A DNA stretch of 64,000 nt from Lachnospiraceae bacterium (GTDB lineage Bacteria > Bacillota > Clostridia > Lachnospirales > Lachnospiraceae), in assembly GCA_017540605.1 (NCBI GenBank), contig JAFYAS010000034.1, forward strand, positions 1 through 64,000, in the 5' to 3' direction. The number at the start of each line of letters is the position of its first letter. Positions within the stretch are counted from its first letter, which is position 1. The notes below the pieces were generated by a model, which saw only the letters and a program-made list of their open reading frames with translations, ran no database searches and had not been told where the DNA came from. Positions 44,046 through 52,492 of the stretch are shown here, piece after piece. Both the position numbers and the translations under genes were made by a program.

Positions 44046-45125
44046 ATGAAGAAAAGAATTTTTGGTATGGCGTTAGCAGTTGTTTTAGGACTTGGTGCTT
44101 TAACTGCATGCGGAGGCAAAGAGGCGCCTACAGAGGCAGAAAAAACGGATCAGACGATCGAAGAGAAACAGACTGAAGAGGCAACTGAGGCTAATGACAG
44201 CACTGATTCTGAGGCTAAGGAAGCTGATACGTCTGAGGGCAAGGTATTAAGAGTAGCAGCTCAGTCGTATCCACTTTATTCACCCATCAACGCAGCTTAC
44301 GAGCTTGGATATTTTGATGAGGAATTTAAAAATATCGGAGCTACATTTACATGGACAGGTTTTGCATCAGGTCCCCTGGTAAATGAGGCTGTAGCAGCAG
44401 GTGAGGCAGACGTTGGATTTATGGCAGATCTTCCTGCGATCATCGCAAGATCATCAGGTCAGGATATACAGGTTGTATCCGGTGTATCTACAGGTGAGAG
44501 ATCATTGGCTGTATTGGTCGGTGCAGATTCGGATATCGCTGATATCAAGGATCTTAAGGGAAAGAAGGTAGCTTATGCATTTGGTTCATATGCGCAGCAT
44601 CTTTTAGCACTTGTTCTTGACCAGGCAGGACTTACGTTTGATGATGTAGAGAGTGTAAACCTTGGAGCAGCTGACAGTCCTCAGGCATTGGCTAACAAGG
44701 ACGTTGATGCTATCGTAATCTGGGAGCAGTTCATAACAAAGCTCACAAATGACGGAACAGCAAAGGTTCTTATCGATGGTACGGGAATCAAGAAGAGCAA
44801 CATGGTGCTCTATGCAGTTAAGGAATTTGCTGCAGCAAATCCTGAACTTATTGAAGCATTTATCAAGGCAACCAACAGAGGAGCAGAGTACATCAAGAGC
44901 AACCCCAAGGAGGCTGCTGCGCTTCTGGCACCTGTATACAATGTAACAGAAGAGGAGATGGAAAAGATTTTTGGTAATTTCAACTTCTCGGTTGCACTTT
45001 CGGATGATGATATCGCTGAGATCACAAAGGTTGCTGATTATGCTCACGAAGCAGGTATCATAGCCAATCCAGTAAACGGTGATGAGTTCATCAATACCGA
45101 TTATCTTAAGGAGGCCGGCTTCTAA
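44046..45125 (+). CDS. ssuA: Sulfonate-type ABC transporter substrate-binding lipoprotein
   Basis: The 359-residue lipoprotein has lipobox LTAC (Cys21), a Glu/Thr spacer, and a SsuA/TauA/NrtA-type binding fold. Visible parts are LRVAAQSYPLYSPINAAYELG, GEADVGFMADLPAI, LKGKKVAYAFGSYAQHLL and DAIVIWEQF. This family captures alkanesulfonates, taurine, nitrate or thiamine precursors outside the membrane. The ATG at 44046 follows AAAGAGGG; the longer frame from 43962 would include the operator region. Permease, ATPase and a C-S lyase follow, which points to a sulfonate such as isethionate. The exact ligand is inferred. Confidence 0.87.
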   Translation: MKKRIFGMALAVVLGLGALTACGGKEAPTEAEKTDQTIEEKQTEEATEANDSTDSEAKEADTSEGKVLRVAAQSYPLYSPINAAYELGYFDEEFKNIGATFTWTGFASGPLVNEAVAAGEADVGFMADLPAIIARSSGQDIQVVSGVSTGERSLAVLVGADSDIADIKDLKGKKVAYAFGSYAQHLLALVLDQAGLTFDDVESVNLGAADSPQALANKDVDAIVIWEQFITKLTNDGTAKVLIDGTGIKKSNMVLYAVKEFAAANPELIEAFIKATNRGAEYIKSNPKEAAALLAPVYNVTEEEMEKIFGNFNFSVALSDDDIAEITKVADYAHEAGIIANPVNGDEFINTDYLKEAGF

Positions 45126-45184
45126 AAGCAGTCTTATAGAAGATAGATTTATTGTCAACCTTTTGACTTTTGAGAGTGTGTATT

Positions 45185-45212
45185 ATCGAGTAGGGAGGGA
45201 TCCCTACTCGAT
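45185..45212 (+). promoter_or_regulatory. Perfect hairpin between binding-protein and permease genes
   Basis: ATCGAGTAGGGA pairs over 12 bp with TCCCTACTCGAT around GGGA. No U-run follows, so it more likely protects the upstream mRNA or partly attenuates transcription. That would give more binding protein than permease, a common arrangement in ABC operons. Confidence 0.7.
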
Positions 45213-45273
45213 TGATTTAAAAAGTGTTTAGTTATTAAGATGATTAAATAATGAGTAAGGACGGTTTTATTAT

Positions 45274-46044
45274 ATGAGAGCTAAAAAGTCTGTTCCCGGA
45301 CAAATAGGCTGGTGGGCCTTATACTTCGCATTCCCTGTTCTCGTTGTACTACTTTGGGAATATATATGTCATTTCGGCAGTGTCAAGATATATAATATGC
45401 CGGCTCCTGAGATTATCCTAAAGGATGCTTTTGAAAAAATACAGGATGGAATCCTTCTAAAACACATTTCTGTCAGTTTTTTAAGAGTATTGGAAGGCTT
45501 CCTTATAGCAGCGGTTGCTGCTTTGATCCTTGGAGTGCTTATCGGACTAAACAAATACTTTGAAAGATTTACGGAGCTGGTACTTCAAATATTAAAGCCT
45601 ATTCCACCTATAGCATGGATACCTCTTGCGATACTGTGGTTCGGGATCGGAGAAAGCTCAAAGCTTTATATCATTTTCTATGGTGCCTTCTTCCCGATAC
45701 TTCTTAATACGGTGGATGGTATTCATAATGTGGATAAGAGATATCTTGAACTTGCCAGGGTATATGAGGTTGATAAATGGCGTCTTACATGGAAAATGAT
45801 ACTTCCGGGTGCGCTTCCTTCGATACTTACGGGTATCAGAGTAGGACTTGGAAATGCGTGGGTATGCGTAGTTGCAGCAGAAATGATAGCGGCAACAAAG
45901 GGGGTTGGATATATGCTTTCTAACGGAAGAAGCATGTCAAGAGCAGATGATGTGATCCTCGCGATGCTTCTTATAGGCATTGTTGGAAAGATAATGGATG
46001 ATATTTTAAAGGTGATCAGTAAGAGGATCATGAAATGGAGTTAG
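45274..46044 (+). CDS. ssuC: Sulfonate-type ABC transporter permease
   Basis: The 256-residue membrane protein of the BPD-transport (SsuC/TauC/NrtB) type has six predicted helices. The ATPase-contact segment is present (ELARVYEVDKWRLTWKMILPGALPSILTG), as is the preceding PIPPIAWIPLAILWFGIGESSK. It forms the channel for the substrate delivered by the upstream lipoprotein. The ATPase gene begins three bases after its stop. Confidence 0.92.
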   Translation: MRAKKSVPGQIGWWALYFAFPVLVVLLWEYICHFGSVKIYNMPAPEIILKDAFEKIQDGILLKHISVSFLRVLEGFLIAAVAALILGVLIGLNKYFERFTELVLQILKPIPPIAWIPLAILWFGIGESSKLYIIFYGAFFPILLNTVDGIHNVDKRYLELARVYEVDKWRLTWKMILPGALPSILTGIRVGLGNAWVCVVAAEMIAATKGVGYMLSNGRSMSRADDVILAMLLIGIVGKIMDDILKVISKRIMKWS

Positions 46045-46047
46045 GCT

Positions 46048-46812
46048 ATGGGCGAAAAAGAAACGGCAGTAAAAATAAGCAATCTGAATAAATATTTTGC
46101 TGATCTTCAGGTGTTATCCGATATAAGTCTGGATGTGAAAAAGGGTGAATTTATCTCTGTGATCGGAGTCAGCGGTTGCGGAAAAAGTACGTTGATCAGG
46201 ATAATCGGAGGACTTGAAACTCTGACTGACGGTGAGGTTTTGGTTAATGGGGAGACAGTAAAAAAGCCTTCAAGAAAGGTGGGGTTTGTGTTCCAGGATC
46301 ACAGACTTCTACCATGGCTCACAGTTGAAGACAACATAAAGCTGGCATTGGAAAAGGGAACAAAAGATACCGATGAGATTGTGGATAAATATCTGAAGCT
46401 GGTGGGGCTTGAAAGCTTTAAAAAGGCATACCCAACCCAGTTATCCGGAGGAATGGCACAAAGAGTAGCCATAGCGAGAGCGCTTGCCAATCAGCCGGAT
46501 ATCCTTCTCCTTGATGAGCCTTTTGGTGCATTGGACGCCATTACAAGGATCAGTATGCAGCAGGAGCTTCAAAAGATATGGAAAAAAGAAAATATAACTA
46601 TGATCCTGATCACACATGATATAGCTGAGGCGGTATTTCTCGGAGAGAGAGTTGTAGTCATGTCAAGCAGACCCGGCAGGGTCAAGGATATCATTCCGGT
46701 AGACGCTGTGTGTCATTATCAGAGAACCGGAAGTGATTTTGCAAGAACAAGAGACAGAATATACCAGGAATTCTTCAGAGATGAAGAAATGCCTTTTGCA
46801 TATAACATTTAA
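46048..46812 (+). CDS. ssuB: Sulfonate-type ABC transporter ATPase
   Basis: The 254-residue ATPase has Walker A GVSGCGKST, Q-loop FQDHRLLPWLTV, signature LSGGMAQRVAIARAL, Walker B ILLLDEPFGALD and the switch histidine in LITHDIAEA. The FQDHRLLPW segment is typical of SsuB/TauB/NrtD. It powers the transporter made by the two preceding genes. The glycyl radical enzyme gene follows after 35 bases. Confidence 0.94.
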   Translation: MGEKETAVKISNLNKYFADLQVLSDISLDVKKGEFISVIGVSGCGKSTLIRIIGGLETLTDGEVLVNGETVKKPSRKVGFVFQDHRLLPWLTVEDNIKLALEKGTKDTDEIVDKYLKLVGLESFKKAYPTQLSGGMAQRVAIARALANQPDILLLDEPFGALDAITRISMQQELQKIWKKENITMILITHDIAEAVFLGERVVVMSSRPGRVKDIIPVDAVCHYQRTGSDFARTRDRIYQEFFRDEEMPFAYNI

Positions 46813-46847
46813 CAGAGATTTGTTACATATCAGAAAGAGGTGTTACC

Positions 46848-49313
46848 ATGAGTGAAGCAATTTATTCTCCTCAGGAGGAAAGAGTGATAAATAAAAAAGA
46901 GCCTGTGAATATCAACAGGGCAACCTCCCTTATAGGAAAGGTCAGAGGTGTTAAGCCTCAGATAGACATAGAGAGAGGACTTTTCTTTACCCGTTCATTT
47001 AGGGAAACAGAGGGCGAGCCCCTCATCGTACGTTGGGCTAAAGCGCTTTTGCTTTATGCTAAGGAATCTACTATAGAAATAGAGGATGGACAGCTTATCG
47101 CGGGAAGAGGCGGTATTGCAGGCAGATATGGTATCTTATACCCTGAGCTTGACGGGGACACTCTGGGAATAAATATTGAAAAGCTTCCGGGCAGAGCAAC
47201 CTCTCCATTTGATATTTCTGAAGAGGCGGCAAGGATCGTTAAGGAGGAGATCGAGCCCTATTGGAAGGGCAAGACCTATCACGAGGATCTTAAAGCAGCA
47301 TTGCCGGAGGATACACGAAGACTGACCTACAATCCCGATGAAGAGGCATCTTCAAGGTTTATTGTAAATGAAACATCCTCCTTCAGATCCTCTATCCAGT
47401 GGGTTCACGATTATGAGATAGTGCTTAACAAGGGCTTTAAATGGATAAAGGAGGATTCCCTTAATAGAATAAAGGAATTGGATGAGGACAGTGCTTATGA
47501 CATGATGGAAAAAAAGCCTTATCTTGAGGCTTTGATCATAGTAGCAGATGCTATCATCCTATGGGCCGGGCGCTATGCGGATGAGGCAGAGAGAAAGGCG
47601 GCAATTGAGGGTGATGAAGCCAGAAAACAGGAGCTTCTTCAGATAGCTGCAAACTGCCGTAAGGTTCCCGAAAACCCTGCCGAGACATTCTATGAGGCAA
47701 TACAGTCACAGTGGATCGTTCAGATGTTCTCAAGAATAGAACAAAAAACCGGAACTATCATTTCCAATGGAAGAATGGATCAATACCTGTATCCGTTTTA
47801 TAAGGCTGACATAGAGAAGGGGACCATTACACCGTTTAAGGCTCAGGAGCTTCTTGAATGTGTGTGGGTTGAGATGGCGGCCTTTGTAGATCTGTATCTT
47901 TCCGAGACCGGCGGTGCCTTCAATGAGGGTTATGCACACTGGGAGGCAGTGACAGTCGGAGGACAGACAAAGGATGGATTGGATGCCACAAATGATCTTA
48001 CTTATATCATTTTAAAGTCCAAGCGTGATTTCCCTCTCAATTATCCGGATCTTGCGGCAAGGGTTCATACCAGAAGCCCCAGGCGTTATCTTTATGAAAT
48101 AGCACTCACTGTGAAGGATGGTTCGGGATTTCCCAAGATCATCAATGATGAAGAAGTTATACCGCTTCTTTTGTCAAAGGGTGCTGCCTTTGAAGAAGCT
48201 TATGATTATGCGGTTTCAGGCTGTGCGGAATGCCGTATGCCCAATAGGGATACCTATACAAGTCCCGGTGCTTATATTAATTTTGGTGCGGCTCTTGAAA
48301 TGACAGTATATAACGGGAAGATGCTCAAATACGGTGATGAACTTTTAGGTCTTCAGACAGGAGAATTCACGGAATTCAAGACATTTGATGAATTGCTGAG
48401 TGCATATCTTCTTCAACAGAAGAATTTTATACGTCATGCATTCAGACAGCAGTATCAGATAAATCATTTGAGAGCAAGACATTTTGCTACTCCTTTGGGA
48501 TCAGCTCTTTCGAAGCCCAGTCGTGACAGCTTCACAGATCTTCATCAGGAGCATGTACCAGGTGGCATAGATCTCGGATATTTCGAATTCATCGGTTTTG
48601 GAACAGTTGTGGATTCGCTGGCTGCCATCAGGAAGCTTGTATTTGAAGAGAAGAGGATAACTCTTGCTGAGTTGAAAGAAGCATTAGAGCATAATTTTGA
48701 GGGATATGAGGTAATAAGAGAGCTGTTAAAGAATGCCCCCTCTTATGGAAATGATGATCATTACGCAGATGAGATTGGTTTGTTATTAGACAAGGAAGCC
48801 GGGGATTTTGCGAGAAAATACGGAAAGGAATTTGGTGTTCATATAGATCTTCGCTATGTTCCATTTACTTCTCACGTTCCTTTTGGAAAGGTGGTAAGTG
48901 CAACGCCCAACGGAAGAGCAGCATTTACGCCGTTATCAGACGGCAGCAGCGCATCTCAGGGAGCAGATATCAACGGGCCTACGGCCATTCTTCAGTCCAA
49001 TTATAAAACGAAGAATTGGAGTAATAATTACAGGGCGGCGAGATTGCTGAATATCAAGTTGAGTCCTGCATGTGTTAAGGGCGATGAAGGAACAGAGAAA
49101 TTGGTGGATTTTATAGAAGCATTCAGAGATCTGAAGCTTTGGCATGTTCAGTTCAATGTCATGAACACAGAGACTATGAAGAAGGCTCAGAAGAATCCTG
49201 AAGAATATAGAGACCTTCTGGTGCGTATTGCCGGCTACAGTGCATATTTCACTGAACTGTCCAAGGAGCTACAGGATGATCTGATCGCAAGAACGGAGCA
49301 GCAGGCTATCTGA
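46848..49313 (+). CDS. islA: Glycyl radical enzyme, probable isethionate sulfite-lyase
   Basis: The 821-residue enzyme belongs to the pyruvate formate-lyase superfamily. The radical glycine is Gly796 in VRIAGYSAYF, and the thiyl cysteine is Cys459 in SGCAEC, with Glu461 two residues later (the GCxE lyase pattern). Arg180 and Gln184 (FRSSIQW), Arg669 and Phe673 (LRYVPF) also occur. From memory, the active site of Desulfovibrio IslA uses Arg189, Gln193, Cys468, Glu470, Arg678 and Phe682, with radical Gly805. Every position here is exactly nine lower, implying a nearly gap-free match. IslA splits isethionate to acetaldehyde and sulfite without oxygen. The preceding sulfonate transporter and following sulfite reductase agree. 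Other sulfonate lyases such as HpsG remain possible. Its stop overlaps the activase start. Confidence 0.85.
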   Translation: MSEAIYSPQEERVINKKEPVNINRATSLIGKVRGVKPQIDIERGLFFTRSFRETEGEPLIVRWAKALLLYAKESTIEIEDGQLIAGRGGIAGRYGILYPELDGDTLGINIEKLPGRATSPFDISEEAARIVKEEIEPYWKGKTYHEDLKAALPEDTRRLTYNPDEEASSRFIVNETSSFRSSIQWVHDYEIVLNKGFKWIKEDSLNRIKELDEDSAYDMMEKKPYLEALIIVADAIILWAGRYADEAERKAAIEGDEARKQELLQIAANCRKVPENPAETFYEAIQSQWIVQMFSRIEQKTGTIISNGRMDQYLYPFYKADIEKGTITPFKAQELLECVWVEMAAFVDLYLSETGGAFNEGYAHWEAVTVGGQTKDGLDATNDLTYIILKSKRDFPLNYPDLAARVHTRSPRRYLYEIALTVKDGSGFPKIINDEEVIPLLLSKGAAFEEAYDYAVSGCAECRMPNRDTYTSPGAYINFGAALEMTVYNGKMLKYGDELLGLQTGEFTEFKTFDELLSAYLLQQKNFIRHAFRQQYQINHLRARHFATPLGSALSKPSRDSFTDLHQEHVPGGIDLGYFEFIGFGTVVDSLAAIRKLVFEEKRITLAELKEALEHNFEGYEVIRELLKNAPSYGNDDHYADEIGLLLDKEAGDFARKYGKEFGVHIDLRYVPFTSHVPFGKVVSATPNGRAAFTPLSDGSSASQGADINGPTAILQSNYKTKNWSNNYRAARLLNIKLSPACVKGDEGTEKLVDFIEAFRDLKLWHVQFNVMNTETMKKAQKNPEEYRDLLVRIAGYSAYFTELSKELQDDLIARTEQQAI

Positions 49314-50158
49314 TGAAAGATGATGAACATTTATTAATCTTTAATATACAAAAGTATTCTCTCCATGACGGCTCAGGGATCAGAACTGTGATCTTTTTAA
49401 AAGGATGTCCGCTAAGATGTCTATGGTGTTGTAACCCTGAATCTCAGTCAGTTGAGCGCGAGCTTATCTACAGGAAGACCAGATGCATTGGTATGGATAA
49501 ATGCGGACTCTGTAAAAAGTGCGCTCCTTTAGGAACAATAAAACAAGGAGAGGATGGTAAGGCGGAAATAGATATTGCTGCATGTACAGGTGATCTTAGG
49601 CTTGCAGATATCTGTCCCTCAAGAGCCATAGAGATAGAGGGGAGAGAGATCACGATAGATGAGGCCATAGATATAGTAAGACAGGATGAGGTGTTTTATC
49701 GCGGAAAAGGTGGTCTTACCATAAGCGGTGGTGAACCCTTATCTCAACCCGGTGCTATAGGTCTTCTAAAAAAGGCGAAGGAAGAGTTTATTAATACAGC
49801 GGTGGAAACCTGCGGTTATGTTAATGAGGATAGATTGTTGACAGCAGCGGCTTATCTTGATCAGATATTCTTCGATATAAAATCGGTGGATGAAGATAAG
49901 CACAGAAGGTTTACGGGATCGTCCAACGCTCTTATTCTTTCAAATATCAGGGCGTTGAAAAGAACATATCCTGATAAGGCCATAAGAGTCAGAACTCCGG
50001 TTATACCGGGATTCAATGACAAAGAGGAAGAGCTGTCGGCAATAGAAGATTTTCTAGCGTCCATAGGTATCAACGAATGGGAGAAGCTTCCCTATCACAC
50101 ATATGGAGTTGGGAAATATGAGATGTTGGGGAGAGAATATCTTCTTCCAACTCAATAA
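49313..50158 (+). CDS. islB: Glycyl-radical-enzyme activase (radical SAM), probable IslB
   Basis: The 281-residue radical-SAM protein installs the glycyl radical on the adjacent lyase. The SAM cluster is Cys32, Cys36 and Cys39 (CPLRCLWC). An inserted ferredoxin-like region has cysteines at about 58, 64, 67, 70, 91 and 101, as in activases of decarboxylating and lyase-type enzymes. FNIQKYSLHDGSGIRTVIFL at the start and GGLTISGGEPLSQP are family signatures. It overlaps the lyase stop by one base (TGATG), so the two are made together. Confidence 0.94.
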   Translation: MKDDEHLLIFNIQKYSLHDGSGIRTVIFLKGCPLRCLWCCNPESQSVERELIYRKTRCIGMDKCGLCKKCAPLGTIKQGEDGKAEIDIAACTGDLRLADICPSRAIEIEGREITIDEAIDIVRQDEVFYRGKGGLTISGGEPLSQPGAIGLLKKAKEEFINTAVETCGYVNEDRLLTAAAYLDQIFFDIKSVDEDKHRRFTGSSNALILSNIRALKRTYPDKAIRVRTPVIPGFNDKEEELSAIEDFLASIGINEWEKLPYHTYGVGKYEMLGREYLLPTQ

Positions 50159-50173
50159 AAGGAAGGAAAAACA

Positions 50174-51406
50174 ATGGAATTCAATACGAAATTACTTCAT
50201 GGAATAACCTCGAAGGGATATGAAAAGGGTGAGATACTTCCTCCCATATCTCAGGTAAGTGCATTTCAGTATGAAAAAATGGAAGATCTTGAGAGAGTGT
50301 TTGCGCATAAGAGTAATGGATTCGCATATTCGAGGATCGGAAATCCCACATTGAATTCTTTTGAACAAAGGGTAAATGAGCTTGAAGGCGGTGCCGGTGC
50401 TGTCTGTACCAGCAGCGGAATGAGCGCCATAGCGGTTGCGCTTTTAGCTGTCTGTAACAGCGGTGATGAGATCATAACAAGCAGTGCTCTGTATGGTGGA
50501 ACCATAAATCTGTTTGGTGATCTGAATAAGCTTGGGATCAAGACTGTTTTCGTTGATGATTTTACCGAAGATAATCTTAAAGAAGCCATAACGTATAAAA
50601 CACGGGTGATATACGGAGAATTGATAAGCAATCCCGCTCTGAAGGTGATGGATGTTCCTAAGGTTTCAAGTATTGCTCATGAAGCCGGAATACCGCTTTT
50701 TGTGGATTCCACTATGGCGACACCATTTATAGCACGTCCTTTGTCACTTGGAGCTGATGTAGTCATACATTCTACATCAAAGTATATCAACGGCGGAGGT
50801 AACTCGATCGGCGGTATAATCGTGGATGGCGGCAGATTCCCCTGGGATTTTGAGAAATATACGGCTCTATCCGAATTCAAAAAATACGGAAAGTTCGCAT
50901 TTATGGTAAGACTCAGGACCGATCTCTGGGAGAATATAGGGGGCTGTATGGCTCCTATGAACGCTTTTTTAAGCTATATAGGATTGGATACTTTAGGGAT
51001 TCGGATGGAGAGGATATGTGATAATGCAAAGGCTCTGGCGAATGCTCTGTCAACGCTTTCCGGGGTAGAGGTAAGCTATCTTACCCTTTCTGATCATCCT
51101 TACCATGAATATGTAGACAAGGAGCTAAACGGCTACGGCGGGGGAGTGTTAAGCTTCAGAGTCGGATCCAAGGAGAGAGCCTTCAGAGTGATCGATTCCC
51201 TAAAGTATTCCATCATTGCAAGTAATATCGGAGATCTGAGAACTCTGGTGATACATCCGGCGTCAACCCTATATTCAAAGACCAGAAGGGAAGATCGAGA
51301 AGCAGCCGGTGTTTTTGATGACACCATAAGGGTGAGCATGGGCATTGAAAATATCCATGATCTGATCGAGGATTTTGTGAATGCCATAAATGAAAGTGCC
51401 AATTAA
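50174..51406 (+). CDS. metY: O-acetylhomoserine sulfhydrylase-type PLP enzyme (MetY)
   Basis: The 410-residue enzyme belongs to the Cys/Met gamma-family. PLP binds Lys203 in HSTSKYINGGG. YSRIGNPT, SSGMSAIA and ISNPALKVMDV also fit MetY, which joins O-acetylhomoserine with sulfide or a protein thiocarboxylate to give homocysteine. The NGGG-N-S-GG pattern after the lysine favours MetY over cystathionine gamma-synthase. The next three genes encode a sulfur-carrier system, so the sulfur donor may be the carrier rather than free sulfide. AAAGGAAGG lies before the ATG. Confidence 0.88.
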   Translation: MEFNTKLLHGITSKGYEKGEILPPISQVSAFQYEKMEDLERVFAHKSNGFAYSRIGNPTLNSFEQRVNELEGGAGAVCTSSGMSAIAVALLAVCNSGDEIITSSALYGGTINLFGDLNKLGIKTVFVDDFTEDNLKEAITYKTRVIYGELISNPALKVMDVPKVSSIAHEAGIPLFVDSTMATPFIARPLSLGADVVIHSTSKYINGGGNSIGGIIVDGGRFPWDFEKYTALSEFKKYGKFAFMVRLRTDLWENIGGCMAPMNAFLSYIGLDTLGIRMERICDNAKALANALSTLSGVEVSYLTLSDHPYHEYVDKELNGYGGGVLSFRVGSKERAFRVIDSLKYSIIASNIGDLRTLVIHPASTLYSKTRREDREAAGVFDDTIRVSMGIENIHDLIEDFVNAINESAN

Positions 51407-51463
51407 AATATGCCGCCGACCGAAGGGAGGGGGCGATACATATTATATAAAGGAGAAAAAACT

Positions 51464-51670
51464 ATGAAGATCAAGGTAGCAGGTGAAACAAAGGAAGTAA
51501 AGGACGGACTTACTCTTACAGAGCTTATTGAAAATGAGCAGGTGGAGAATCCGGAGTATGTGACAGTTTCTATCAACGAGGAGTTTTTAGAGAGAGCTCA
51601 GATAGCAGAGACTGTGTTAAAAGAAGGCGATGACATTGAATTTTTATATTTTATGGGAGGCGGTAGGTAA
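51464..51670 (+). CDS. hcyS: ThiS-like sulfur-carrier protein with GGGR tail (HcyS-like)
   Basis: The 68-residue ubiquitin-fold protein begins MKIKVAGETKEVKDGLTL and ends YFMGGGR. Carriers such as ThiS, MoaD and CysO need a free Gly-Gly C-terminus that becomes a thiocarboxylate. Here one arginine follows the glycines. In the Wolinella homocysteine pathway (HcyS-HcyF-HcyD, as I recall it) the carrier also has an extra C-terminal residue removed by the HcyD protease; the adjacent JAMM gene could do this here. AAGGAG precedes the ATG at 51464; the longer frame lacks a ribosome site. The stop overlaps the next ATG. Confidence 0.85.
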   Translation: MKIKVAGETKEVKDGLTLTELIENEQVENPEYVTVSINEEFLERAQIAETVLKEGDDIEFLYFMGGGR

Positions 51671-52488
51671 TGGCATTTACCAATGAACAATTAGAGCGAT
51701 ATTCAAGACACATAATCCTTAAGGAGATAGGTGTCAAGGGACAAAAGAAGCTTCTAAACGGCAAGGTTTTGATAATCGGAGCCGGTGGACTCGGTGCTCC
51801 GGCGGCGCTTTATCTTGCGGCGGCAGGTGTGGGAACTATAGGTATAGTGGATGCGGATGTGGTGGATCTGTCTAACCTTCAAAGACAGGTCATACATACC
51901 ACCGATGATATAGGCAAGAAGAAGGTTCAGTCAGCGGCAGAGACTATGAGAGCCATCAATCCTGACATTATTGTCAATACCTATCATACTTTTGTCACGA
52001 GCTACAATATCAGAGAGCTGATCGCAGATTACGACTTCATCATTGACGGTACTGATAATTTTCCGGCAAAGTTTTTGATAAATGATGCCTGCGTTATGGA
52101 GAAGAAGCCATTCTCCCATGCAGGAATAATAAGATTCAAGGGTCAGCTGACCACTGTGGTTCCGGGAGAAGGACCGTGCTACCGTTGCATATTCAAGAAT
52201 CCACCACCCAAGGACGCTGTTCCTACCTGTAAGCAGGCGGGCGTTATCGGAGCCATGGGAGGTGTCATCGGTTCATTGCAGGCTATGGAAGCGGTTAAGT
52301 ACTTAACAGGAACAGGAGAACTTCTCACAGGTTATCTTCTGACTTATGATGCCATCACCATGGAGTTCCACAAGATCAAGCTTCCCAAGAGAGGCAAGGG
52401 ATGTGCGGTATGTTCGGATACGCCGACTATTACCAAGCTTATTGATTATGAGCAGGCAGCCTGCGATCTGAAATCGAAGGAGAGTTGA
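51670..52488 (+). CDS. hcyF: E1-like adenylyltransferase for the sulfur carrier (HcyF/ThiF/MoeB family)
   Basis: The 272-residue protein activates the carrier C-terminus as acyl-adenylate. The nucleotide loop GAGGLGAPAA lies at residues 37-46. DADVVDLSNLQRQ supplies the Asp and the arginine finger. The zinc cysteines are Cys170, Cys173, Cys245 and Cys248. Cys187 (VPTCKQAG) is the usual crossover cysteine. No rhodanese domain is attached, so sulfide must come from elsewhere, most simply the sulfite reductase four genes downstream in this operon. It shares one base with hcyS and precedes the protease by four bases. Confidence 0.9.
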   Translation: MAFTNEQLERYSRHIILKEIGVKGQKKLLNGKVLIIGAGGLGAPAALYLAAAGVGTIGIVDADVVDLSNLQRQVIHTTDDIGKKKVQSAAETMRAINPDIIVNTYHTFVTSYNIRELIADYDFIIDGTDNFPAKFLINDACVMEKKPFSHAGIIRFKGQLTTVVPGEGPCYRCIFKNPPPKDAVPTCKQAGVIGAMGGVIGSLQAMEAVKYLTGTGELLTGYLLTYDAITMEFHKIKLPKRGKGCAVCSDTPTITKLIDYEQAACDLKSKES

Positions 52489-52492
52489 TCAA

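Noticed and set aside
46848-49313. Pyruvate formate-lyase or choline trimethylamine-lyase
   Set aside because: Pyruvate formate-lyase has a Cys-Cys pair, whereas GCAE is a lyase/dehydratase-type motif. Context and residue spacing point to a sulfonate lyase, and no microcompartment genes are present.
51464-52488. Thiamine (ThiS/ThiF) or molybdopterin (MoaD/MoeB) biosynthesis
   Set aside because: No thiG, thiH, moaE or similar gene is nearby, while MetY, a JAMM protease and a sulfite reductase surround the pair.
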